Assembly: GCF_000275845.1 (NCBI RefSeq)
Contig: NW_006766920.1
Span: 151,055 to 194,030 of the forward strand
Length of the DNA stretch: 42,976 bases
Origin: Dichomitus squalens LYAD-421 SS1
Lineage: Eukaryota > Basidiomycota > Agaricomycetes > Polyporales > Polyporaceae
Direction: 5' to 3'
Part shown: positions 22,996 through 32,900 of the stretch, piece by piece
Position numbering within the stretch: the stretch's first letter is position 1
How the letters are laid out: each line of letters opens with the position of its first letter
Translations under genes and position numbers: made by a program
Notes under the pieces: model-generated
The model's input: only the letters and a program-made list of their open reading frames with translations
The model's database searches: none
What the model was told of the DNA's origin: nothing

Positions 22996-23773
22996 GGCGA
23001 TGCTTTCAAGTTGGGCTCGGGCAAGGGGGCAGCGATATTTAGCTGCCTGTAAGTACAGTCGGCCGAAGAACACCTGACGCCAGTGCAGCAATCCGGACTG
23101 AGGAGCACAAGCTACACACTGCACACGACAGCGGCTGGAACCTGGAGGAAAGTGACTCGAGCCTCGAGGCGCGATCAATCACCCTTGGCAAGGCCTAGTC
23201 ATGTGAACGGACTCGTGGAGATGTCCTTGAAAGGTTCCACCGATGATCTCTTGCGCCAGGAGAGTACATGCTCTATGTAGGACTCACATCTCATTGTCGT
23301 TCGTAGATCGTCCACTCGGGCAATTGAATGGTCCAGTATAGTGGTTCAGATCCGACAAATCGGACAAATGAGGTTGTTGCGCAGTCGCTGACGAAAGTCT
23401 ACGTAACGAGCAGGAAAAGACATGCTAGAATGCGAGAGGTGCTGAAGAGACATATGCAGGCATGTGAGTGCAAGACGGATCGAGCTCGACGATGCAGTCG
23501 GAGGGCTTAGACTCGGAGCTTGCAGGACAATATTCTAACAATTCCATTTCAGGCCTCAGATAAGCGTAAGTAACATTCAGATAAGCCTGAATTCAGCACT
23601 CTGCTAGCCCGTAACTCAAATAGAAGTCCTTCCATTGGCTAAGGAGGCTTACCCCACATCTTAGGTAATGCCTTGGGCTCGGAATTATGTATGACAAACC
23701 ATCGGTGCGGTGCGGCCTCGGACGACTGCTCTTCAACGTCGTCGACGGCGACGACATCTTGCTCTACACCACC
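22996..23773. other. divergent promoter region, PNPOx copy 1 / ISA1
   Basis: About 780 bp lie between two head-to-head genes. I see no exon or repeat. Confidence 0.4.
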
Positions 23774-24581
23774 ATGGCCTCTACACTAGCCCGTCTGCAC
23801 CGTGCGCATGCACCTGCGGCGTTCCTCATATCTGGTACCTCCTCAATGCGCGCACTCGTTTACCTTCCAAGCCATAGACATGCAATGATGTCCGCCCTCT
23901 CTCATGACCGTCCCGCGCCTCCAGCAGCCAGCTCTTCCACGGCGACCTCAACATCAAATTCACAGACCTCGAGCCCTCTCCTTGGAGAGACACCTCCTGT
24001 CGTCGTCCCTTCCCCGTCATCTAACAAGCCACCGACAGCGAAGCATCTCTCCCCCCATGCTGCCTCTCCACAGATGGCTGCTCGTCCACCACCGGCACCC
24101 AAAGCTGAGCGACCCCGGCCAAAGATTCGTGCTAGACAAGCAGCAATAACGCTGGTACGTATCGTCCGCTCTGTGCCCCTCCGAAACGCTCGCTGATGTC
24201 ACGCATACATGCCCAGACGCCAGGTGCAGTCGAGCGTTTGCGCAACCTCCTCAAGAGCCCAACCCCTCAAATGATCCGCATCGGGGTGAAGAACAAGGGT
24301 TGTGCCGGGCTGTCGTACCACCTAGACTACGTGGACAAGCCAGAGAAGTTCGACGAGGTGGTGGAGCAAGACGGAGTTAAGGTGTTGATCGACAGTAAGG
24401 CACTGTTTTCGATCATTGGCAGCGAGATGGACTGGAAGGAGGATGGCTTAAGGTACGTTTTCCGTTGTAGTCCATTTCCAGGTCTTGCTAACAGAGCTTT
24501 TTCCACAGTGCCAAGTTCGCGTTCAAGAACCCCAACATCAAGGATGCTTGCGGCTGTGGAGAGTCGTTCACCGTCAGCTAG
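23774..24581 (+). CDS. ISA1: Mitochondrial iron-sulfur cluster assembly factor Isa1 (A-type carrier)
   Basis: Three exons (23774-24154, 24217-24452, 24509-24581) give 229 aa. The A-type carrier domain occupies the C-terminal 105 residues: LTPGAVERLRNLL, IRIGVKNKGCAGLSYHLDYV, VLIDSKALFSIIGSEMDW, FKNPNIKDACGCGESFTV. The three cluster-binding cysteines are present (one in KGCAG, two in CGCGES). Isa1 with Isa2 and the folate-binding protein Iba57 makes 4Fe-4S clusters in mitochondria. The first 125 or so residues are basic and Ser/Pro/Thr-rich, consistent with a long mitochondrial presequence. The start was placed at the ATG with a strong context (CACCATGG). An in-frame ATG at 23687 would add 29 residues. 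Confidence 0.93.
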
Positions 24582-25111
24582 TTGTACATACGATCAGATC
24601 AGATCTGCTTTGACTATTCACGGCTACCCTGGACACGTAGGATCATATCTTATTCTCTCCGAGGGCTTGTGTGCAACCCCCAGTACATTACTAAAATCTA
24701 TCCTACCTCAGACCATGTATCCATAGTTGCAATATAAGTAGAGGTGCCCTCCTCACTTTTCTTCAGACGTCTCATATCCGGACTTGGTTTGTTCACGGTG
24801 CTCCCTTCTGGTGACGATGGGGAAGACGGTTTTCAGTCGTCTTTCGGTATCCCGTCTTCCTCGAACGGAGTTGTCCACGTGAGTGCTGTACTTGTACATT
24901 TGCTAAGGTCCTGTGTCTGGATGCGCCATCGCTACGCCGGTGACAGACGCACACAAAGTGATCAAGGACACCGAGATAGAGTTTTCACGCAGAGCACTTA
25001 TAGTGCGCTTTTCGGTTTATATTCGACCACGCCCTAGAGCGTCTACACTACTGACACCCAACCTCCATCATCCCCCCGACGCTCGTGCGTAAGTCTACTA
25101 GCAGGATCACC
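24582..25111. other. intergenic, 3' of ISA1
   Basis: About 530 bp without a convincing gene. The right end meets the repeat zone. Confidence 0.4.
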
Positions 25112-26160
25112 GCGTGAAGCGCCAGATTACAGAGGTTGGGGAACACGGAGAGGATGAGCACATTACCGCCACATTCCCAGCGTGTTCCCACCACATTCCG
25201 CAGGTTTAGAGGATGTCATGGTATTAACTGCCTTCCCCTCACATTCCGACCATGTTCCCCACATATTACTTAGACATTCCGCACCCTGCGTAACATGGGA
25301 TCAAATGGGATATACAATTTTGTATCTTATTATTCATATCCATTTTTGGTGCCCAGCTTGGCGCCTAGTATTCGTCCCGATATTGGCAGCCAGATTGAAT
25401 TAGATCGAAATGAATATATATTCAAATGGCGACTCTCCTACGCTACATCCGGACTTCTCTATATATCATACAGACCGGCCCAATCAACCCTAACCCAATC
25501 ACATCATACCCGTAGCCGCCAGCACAGCGATACTGGCTTACAATTGGACATCAGACACAGCTGAGATGGCACGCGCAATACATGCATATATGCACTCACC
25601 ATGTCGATATTTGAGTTCTGCTTAGAAAGGATTAGCAGTACACTGTAGCGTTGAAACTGGGTACTCACAGTCTTAATCAAGGACAATCGATAAACGCGGG
25701 ACAACCTACTAGATGCGGCAGCCATCAGACTTTGGGACTTCACACGCAACACTAGAGACGTACTATTGCCCTGATCAGCAGATGTATTTATGAGAGAACA
25801 CCTGCATGTTAACACATCAGCTGCCATCCGAGAGTCAATGGTCAGGACGTACCAAGGGGAAGATAGGCATACGGAGGGAATGCAAGAAGTACGAAGTCAA
25901 GATGTGGACGCGATGGCAGGTTGATATGGGACCATACGACGACGTCATCGCGGACGGATAAGTAATTTTGGGCAGGCAAGTCCCCCTTATAATAGAAATC
26001 TGCACAAGCGGTTGGGGATGTTGAGGGAATCTGGAGAGAATGTGCATGTTCCCACCAGATTCCCATCAAAGGGGGATTTACTGGGGAATCCGTGGGTGAT
26101 ATGCGCGGAATACGCAAATTCCCAGCATGTTCCCCGCCACCGTAATATGGCGCTTCACGC
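25112..26160. repeat. putative repeat element bounded by short inverted repeats, with TTCCC-type arrays
   Basis: The left edge (25112-25131, GCGTGAAGCGCCAGATTACA) and the right edge (26160-26141 on the minus strand, GCGTGAAGCGCCATATTACG) are near-identical inverted repeats of about 20 bp. Inside both ends are several copies of a purine/pyrimidine word of the type CCAGCRTGTTCCC or CACATTCC (25171-25275 and 26045-26137). No clean target duplication is visible. On the minus strand between 25500 and 26050 several splice-like signals and short open stretches occur, but I recognise no protein family. The right end is only 85 bp from the start codon of PNPOx copy 2. Confidence 0.5.
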
Positions 26161-26245
26161 AGTGGATGTTTGCCCATCTCTCTCTTCACTTATTTCCCAC
26201 AGTAACATTGCTCGTCACATCTCGGCGTCTTACCACCGCACAGCC

Positions 26246-27372
26246 ATGGGCCAGTTCTACGACGAGATCCCTGAGACACACATTGCGTGGATCAAGAAGC
26301 AAGAGATGTTCTTCGTCGCCACCGCGCCCCTCAGCGCTGACGGGCACGTCAACGTCTCTCCTAAGGGCGTTCGTGACTCATTTCATGTCGAGAGCAGGAG
26401 CAGGGTGTGGTACGAGGATCTCAGTGGGAGTGGTATGTTGCTTCCTTCCTCCCCCAGTGTCGTTCCGGGAACGTCCTAGTCTGACGCCAACTATCACAGG
26501 CATCGAGACTATCTCGCACCTGAAGGAGAACAAACGTATCACGATCATGTTCTGCGCGTTGGAGGGCGCGGCGCGCATCTTGCGCATCTGGGGCACGGGC
26601 AGGGTGTTCGAGTTCGGCACCCCGGAGTACGAGGAGCTCATTCCCTCGGAGAAACGCATGACAGGGTCGCGCGCAGCGATCGTCGTGGACGTGCACAAAG
26701 TCGGCACAGTACGTTCTTCAACAATCTCCTTGCGTCCACATACACATACTAAGATGCGACTCACCTTGCTGCGCGATGACCTAGTCCTGTGGGTACGCCG
26801 TTCCAATCTACACCTTCAAGTCCCATCGGTCCGCTCTGCTCACGTGGTCCGAGAAGATGGAGAAGCTCGACGAGGACTTCGCGGCCGACCCCACCGCCTG
26901 CCCGCACGGTCCCGAAGCACTCCCCGTCTCACCCACTTCCCCGGGTTCCGCTCCGTACTCCGCATTCTTCTCCTTCTCCTCTCGCTCTATCTCCGACCCC
27001 AGCGAGCACGCTGGGGCCACGACACGAGCGTACGCGAAGCGCAGTATGAAGTGGTGGTGGGCCGGCTGGAACCTCCGCTCGATCGACGGCTTGCCTGGAC
27101 TGGACACCGCACATGTGGTGGACGCCGTGCCCAGAATGGGCGAGGAGGCGAAGAGGGGCTTGAAAGCGCAGGGCGCCGCGCCCGAGCCGCCGAGCGACGG
27201 GACTGTGGTGATCTTGGGAAACCGGGTGCCCAGGGCGGGGAGGTGGGAGGCGGCGTTGGGGAGGTTGACGCCGGCTAGTGGGGAGGAGGCTGTGAGGCTG
27301 GTGCTGGCTTGTTCGCTGGGAATGGCGATTGCGGCTATTTGTGTGGGGGTGGTGGGAATGAGGACGTGTTGA
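26246..27372 (+). CDS. PNPOx-like flavin-binding protein, copy 2
   Basis: Three exons (26246-26432, 26500-26708, 26785-27372) give 327 aa. The barrel half parallels copy 1 closely: MGQFYDEIPETHIAW, FFVATAPLSADGHVNVSPKG, RVWYEDLSGSG, ETISHLKENKRITIMFCALEG, IWGTGRVFEFGTPEYEELIP, VVDVHKVGT, SCGYAVPIYTF. Compared with copy 1 it has one extra intron (26433-26499) and a roughly 55-residue low-complexity Pro/Ser insertion (ALPVSPTSPGSAPYS) before the shared segment LRSIDGLPGLDTA. It also ends in a hydrophobic segment (VLACSLGMAIAAICVGVVG). The two genes are in opposite orientation and flank ISA1 and the repeat zone. No enzymatic role can be read from the sequence beyond flavin binding. Confidence 0.9.
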
Positions 27373-27579
27373 TTGTAGGTAGGTTGGTATGTGCTGGAAT
27401 GCTTACGTATGATGTCACTCTCAGACCGGGCACTGGAATCACCCTGGGGTGCCAGTCCCAGGTTGCCACTGCATCACACGCACTCAAAGTTCAGAACTTG
27501 TAAGCACCATCGCAGATGCTGAGATCAACCATTTTCGTTACAAACGCAGTCCACCGTTCCAAGTAGACGTGTTACATCC
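27373..27579. other. short intergenic stretch
   Basis: This is the 3' flank of PNPOx copy 2. I see no gene. Confidence 0.4.
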
Positions 27580-27765
27580 GTTTCACCGTCTCCATCTCGA
27601 TTCCCGCCGCCCATGTATCAATCTCCCTTTCCTCATCTGCCTCACCAAGAACTCACTCTCGAATACATCCCTGGACTCGCCATTCGCTGCTCCGAGACGG
27701 GGGGGTCCGCCAGGTCGATTGACGCGTCAGCAACTGCAAAGACGACGCACTTGCAGTCTCGATTC
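27580..27765 (-). pseudogene. relic of the 3' end of an EF-hand/ZZ family gene
   Basis: Read on the minus strand this stretch aligns with the end of the EF-hand/ZZ gene (about 16785-16975) and past its stop. Shared words are CTCATCTGCCTCACC, GAACTCACTCTCG, CTGGACTCGCC, CTCCGAGACGG and CAGGTCGATTGACGC (plus-strand orientation of the relic). Small insertions and deletions break the reading frame. The copy continues only faintly to the right, to about 27830. It is non-coding. Confidence 0.75.
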
Positions 27766-28012
27766 TTTCTCCCCTTCGCTCGCGGCAGCCCGGCTCGGGA
27801 TGACTTGTGCCTAGCTTCTGCAGAACCTCTCAAATTCGGATTCGCCACAGCTTCGTTGTCGCAAGTTCATTGATGCATGCCGGGAGACAGCTTGATAAGA
27901 AGCAGGCCGCACGGGGGGGCAAGAAAGTAGCCAATTGCTCCCAGCGATTCTCTCTTGCCCGTCGCACTCCGAGTGCGAAGGATGCCGTGAAAGATCCGCT
28001 GCAGATCCAGTA
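27766..28012. other. unassigned stretch between relic and inverted-repeat element
   Basis: I see no gene. It may be highly decayed duplicate sequence. Confidence 0.3.
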
Positions 28013-28691
28013 CAGTGATTAACGGGTCCTTGGGACAGTCAAATCGTGGTCCCTGTATTATGCTGATCCCTGTCCCTTCTGTTCAAATCGAAGTAGGTAG
28101 TTATATAAAGCATCATATGGAGTGTGTTCACCTGTAATTGGGGGATGAACCAAGGGCGTATGAACCAGATCGAAGCAACTGTTGTGAAATTTCCGTTATC
28201 GCGCCTCCATGGGTCCTTGGGACAAGCGCTTAATTCCCTTGTAGAGATGAGAACGCTCCTAGCCGACGTTAGCCGAGGCCCGATATGGGTAATTGACATC
28301 TAAACGCTCGTCACAACGAGCGAGGGACCACTTGTCCCACCGTTGAAACGAGTATCCAGGCCCTCCCTTCGAATATCACCTCATAACGCTGGGAACAGCA
28401 TGATTCCAGTGCAATGTTTATGCATAGTGAATTTTAAGAGAATCAGTCATCATAAGCATGCATGATCTTGTCCTGATTCAGTCACACAATTGCTTTTCTC
28501 AGGATTTCCTCTACAAAAATCGGGGTAGCGACTTCATGAATCCGTCTGATCACCTGAAATTCAGGGGCAGTACAGGTACAAGGATATATATAGATATATG
28601 AATTATTTTTCGGTCAGTGCATTGGGAAGGGAGCGGCAAATCGGGTAGTGTCCCAAGGACCCATGGTGTCCCAAGGAGCCGTTAATCACTG
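28013..28691. mobile_element. MITE-like element, 679 bp, TA-flanked, with TCCTTGGGAC subterminal repeats
   Basis: Both ends read CAGTGATTAACGG inward, followed by STCCTTGGGACA, giving an inverted repeat of about 25 bp. TA flanks both sides (28011-28012 and 28692-28693), as for Tc1/mariner/pogo insertions. The word TCCTTGGGAC recurs at the left end (28026), inside (28213) and twice near the right end (28652-28675, inverted). No transposase is present. Its ends differ from those of the 17249-18341 element, so it is a different family. It adjoins the GH92 relic. Confidence 0.82.
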
Positions 28692-28693
28692 TA

Positions 28694-28845
28694 CTTGTGA
28701 GGTCGAAGGCGATGAGCCCCAGCTCATGGGTGACGCTCGTAAAATGGGCGGAGCCCCGGATGGCGGAAGCACGAGTCGCCTCGACGAGCAAGTATAGCCA
28801 AGCACCATTGGCGGACTTCAAACCGACTTGGACGGAGGAGTATGA
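28694..28845 (-). pseudogene. relic of a GH92 alpha-mannosidase exon
   Basis: The minus-strand translation reads ...YLLVEATRAS, then GSA, TSVT, ELGLIAFD. It matches the start of exon 3 of the intact GH92 gene (YVLVEATRAS, GSA, TNVT, PLGSIAID). The acceptor TTCTCAG just upstream (28852-28846) matches the position of the acceptor before exon 3 in the intact gene. The coding similarity stops where the MITE-like element begins. No further GH92 sequence is seen on the far side of the element, so the copy was also truncated by deletion. Confidence 0.75.
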
Positions 28846-29408
28846 CTGAGAACTGTGCTGTCACAGGTATTGTCAGCGAATGCAACATTTCGATGTCACA
28901 AGGTCCAACTCAAGCACAACGTGCGCATGATTTTGACGTCCTCAGATAGTGATAGTGTTCTGAACTTCATGATCATATGATGTCCGAGTAGTACTTTGTT
29001 GATATTCAGGCAGAGGGACGGCTGGGAACTTAACGGGTACGGGGAGAACCACAAGGCTTTCTCAGTCGCAATATTTGCGCGCGCCATTATGTAATTGCCG
29101 GTTTTTCCGCTGTTGTGAAGGCGCCCATGCCGCCTCTCTGCGTACTACCACCGCGTTTCGCCAATGCGACCAAAGGACTCTTCCCACTGAATCCGCACTG
29201 CCCTTAGGCTTTCAGGACATAACTGGCGAGATCTCGTCATCAGCTATCTCGCACATCGTTTTCAGGTTTGTACTCATCCGCGCCCTAGCGGTGCACAAAA
29301 CAACCAGTGACATCTTTGTCCCCAGGCCAATTGCACGTTCATTGTACTTACAATCCCATAACTACAGTCGACTCGCTTCTTACAGTCTGGCCTACTATTC
29401 TTTGCGAC
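28846..29408. other. intergenic, no gene seen
   Basis: The stretch lacks convincing exons. Small parts may be decayed intron or upstream sequence of the GH92 relic. Confidence 0.35.
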
Positions 29409-29639
29409 ATGCAGCTCCCTGCTCAGTATCTGGTCGACTCAGCCGACTCTGTAGCTGCTGTAGCAAAGTTACCTACTGAGCTTCTTCGCCAAATCTTCTT
29501 ATCAGTTGTTTCAGATTGCAAGACAAGCACAGATATTACCCCGTTTTTCTACACAATTACGGTCGACATGCTCTCTCCGCTGAAGCTCACTCACATCTGT
29601 CGTCGATGGCGTTCGCATTCGCAATGGGTGCTGTGGTGA
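29409..29639 (+). pseudogene. F-box-like fragment
   Basis: An ATG at 29409 opens 76 codons. The middle reads LPTELLRQIFLSVVSD and later PLKLTHICRRWRS, the usual spacing of an Agaricomycete F-box (LPxELLxxIF ... ICRRWR). The frame stops soon after, where F-box proteins of this kind normally continue for 300 or more residues. A second frame (about 29585-29785) has protein-like composition (ELDADAPALFEFEDHS) and could be a displaced downstream piece. I read it as a truncated F-box gene. A gene with unrecognised introns is the alternative. Confidence 0.45.
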
Positions 29640-29922
29640 CGGACTTCGAGTTTCGTGAGCTGGACGCGGATGCCCCGGCTCTCTTTGAGTTTGAGGACCA
29701 TAGCGTGGCCGAGGTGTGGGAGAACGGGTATTGGAGACATGAACTACCCAAGCATACCTTACCGTGGCGGGATGTGAAGACATGACTTACGTGCGTCCTA
29801 CTGATGTGAGAACATGTTGTAATTCAAGTACAATGCTATTGACACAAACGTCGCTCAACAATCGAATACAGGAGACACCAGTATGCTGGTGAAACCGGAT
29901 ACAAGAACGATTGGCCGTGCTC
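29640..29922. other. intergenic
   Basis: This is the 3' flank of the TRANK1-like gene. Apart from the possible displaced F-box piece I see nothing. Confidence 0.35.
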
Positions 29923-32900
29923 CTAATATTCATCCAGGCCTTCGGCATTCAAGTCTGGTTTCGGCTGCTTCAAGGGGGCTTTTGCAACCTCTACGATACC
30001 ACGGAGAGCGATCTTCATATCGCTCTCCCAGCTGAGAGTAGCTGCCATGGGCAGGCTTCGCATCAATGCCTCCGCCTCTGATGCATATGCCTTCAGCTTC
30101 TCCAAGTCCCGTGTCTGATGAAGCTCAGATGCCGGGGAGAGGGCTTCATGCAACTTCGGCGCATTTTTGAACGACCGTCTAGAAGGTTGTCAATAGCTGC
30201 GGCATTGAATTGATGTGGATAAGGACTCACGTCAATTGAGTGAGGGACAACTGCATGCTTTCTAGTTCTAGATGTTTCGCCACCACGAAACGCTTCCTTG
30301 CCGTGTTTCGTGCTTCGTAGAGATGGTTCTTCAGACTCTCTACAGCCATATAGAGATGAGGGATGGGGTCCAGGAATAGCATGCGGTAGTAGCGGTGCGG
30401 CCAGTCCATCTTCCCCGCCTGCGCAGAGAAGGTTGCGAAGATGCGCCGTCGAGTTTCCTCCGATGACCTCCTCTTCACGCGTTTCTTCGCAATATAGCGC
30501 TGATAGGCCTCTGCGATGGTTGTCGCGGCAGCGATATCCTTGGCAGTGGGGGCCGTCGGTGCAGCGGTAGCATAATCTGCATCGATCGCTTGCGCAACGT
30601 GCTCGACGTCGACCACCTGCTCGGGGACATCATTCTCACCATCCTCTGCAGGGGGTTCCTCTTGGTCCTCTTCCTCAGGCTGTACCGTACTTCGGGCAGC
30701 GACTGCGGGCACGAACGAAGGGGCGTCCGCTCGCAATCCAATGGAGGCTGCGCCGGATCCATCTGTTCTGAGGAGCCAAGGTATGTCCTCGAGCCGGTCA
30801 TACAGTATGCGTCGGACATTGAAGAGGGACTTCCTCTCCACAGGCTTCCCTCCGTAGTGGAGTTGAACCATTTCATCCAGATTAGAATCCTTGACGGAGC
30901 GACGGACTACACGAGCAAGCTGGTCCCAACTCTTGGCAGCCACATACCTACTTTCGTCAGCGGCCAGCCATATGACTCGGAAACATCAAGATGACGAGAC
31001 TTACTCCTCGACTATAGGGTTGAACACTCTCCCCGGCCGACGTATAGCCGCAATTGCTTGCCAGATAGAGTTGCGAACTGTGTGCACGGACGTGCGGGTG
31101 TTGTAGCCCCCTAGATCGCATCGTCAGAACTGGTATAAGTGAGACAACGGAGTTACGTACAAAGACAGAGATTCCGGCAGCTAGTCATCATGTTAGTTAC
31201 TATAAATGGCAAGTGACGAATCGAAAGCTCACATTCTAGCAAAGAACAGTGCCCTGATCTGGTGGCTTACGGTAGAAAGATCGCGTCCCTCGAAGAAAAG
31301 GTATGCTATGAATCATGTCAACTTGGCTCACTTTTCAGTTTATTCATTTTATCGCCCTCTTACCCGCATCTTGTCCAGTGTAGATTGGTTCCAGAAGCTG
31401 GGTGATCTGCGTCTGGTAGATATTGACCAACTGAGTGTCCTTGATGCGCAGTGCCTCAATGTTGGGCGAGAGACGCAGGAGCCAGCTCTTGGGGAGTGTC
31501 AGGTCGTGCAGAGTTGCCGTTGCGCGCAGCCGTGACGCAATGAGCAATGAGCCACAAAGGTGATCCATGAAGTTGGAGAGCACCCCGATGTCGATGGGAA
31601 CCTTCTTCTCCAAGACATGACTGCGGTGAGGCTTGTTAGCCCGCGGTGCACGACATGTGAAGAAGTGACATACTTCATGAAGAGGACACCCTTGCTCAGT
31701 GCCTTGACGTCGCTATTCTGCATTGAACCCAACAGATAATGCACCATGTATCCTTCCGAGTCGCCGCCCCGCATCAATGTAGGTGGTCGGTAGGATACGA
31801 CAGCGGGTATACGGTGCACATACTCCGAAGCAGCATCGGGATCGAATCTGAAGGCGAGACGAAGGCCTTGCAAGAGACTTGTCAAGAATGCGTTGGCGGG
31901 ACGGTACGGGTCAAGAGCATAGAGATTATCGCGAACCCAGACTTTGATGACTTGACTGCCCAATGAAAACTCTGGGATCAGCGCCGGAGAGAGGAGTTGC
32001 GAGGACCCTAGCTTATAGTACGGAGGGTTGAGAACTTCGTAAAGTCGGCGGAGCCAATAGCTGATGAATGAGTGCGCTGCCATCAGCGTCACTTACAGTA
32101 TTGCATTGGGATGCACGCTTACCGCTGATGCCTTGCATGTTCGTGATGATTTTCGATCGCGTAGAGCGTCTGAAATATGAGGATCTGCAAGATGTGCGTT
32201 CGTATCCGGGTGTTGTAGGACGTCGCGTCGTAGCGTTCCGTTTCAACATGATCCCGAAGACAATCAGCGCGGTTGCATTGACGGAAGACAACGTGAGTCA
32301 GGCAAGGTTGTAGAGGACGCAAACTGTAGCACATGTCGTTCTCTTCCTTCACCCGTTTCAACAGGCGAACTTTGAGAACGTGCTTGACTAGCTTCTCGAG
32401 CTCCCAACGAGGGACTAAGGTGCCCTGTTCCATTTCGCGTGCCGATGGGGTAAGACGATCATTGTGTTCGGTTGCGAGGAGCGTTCCCTTGGGCAATAGG
32501 AACATATCTTCTGTCGAAGGCTGGAGTGCGAACACCTTGCGGATGTCTGGGTCTTCGCAAGGATTGTTGACAGACCACAGCCTCTGGAGCAAGCGCGCAT
32601 AGACGTAGAATGTCTCGAGCTTCGTCGCAATTTCGGAAAGAGTCGCGGTCTGAAGCTTGAGTGGCACAGAGAAGACGCGGTCCAAACATAGGAACGCCGC
32701 AGCAGAACTTGCTCTTGCAACGAACTTTTTGCCACAAGGACAAGCAGTTGCTCTGTATCACGCTTTGCGATGGCTCTGAACATAGAGATCTTAAGCGTGT
32801 CGTCAATATCTGGTAGTCTGGCTGATGCGCTTGTATCAATCACCTCGTCACGGAGCAGTTCATCACCTGCGTCCGTCCTACCCAGAGCATTCGTGTATCG

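Noticed and set aside
25170..25290. The repeated TTCCC/ATTCC words as a CRISPR-like array
   Set aside because: Spacing is irregular, the units are degenerate, there is no cas gene, and the organism is a eukaryote.
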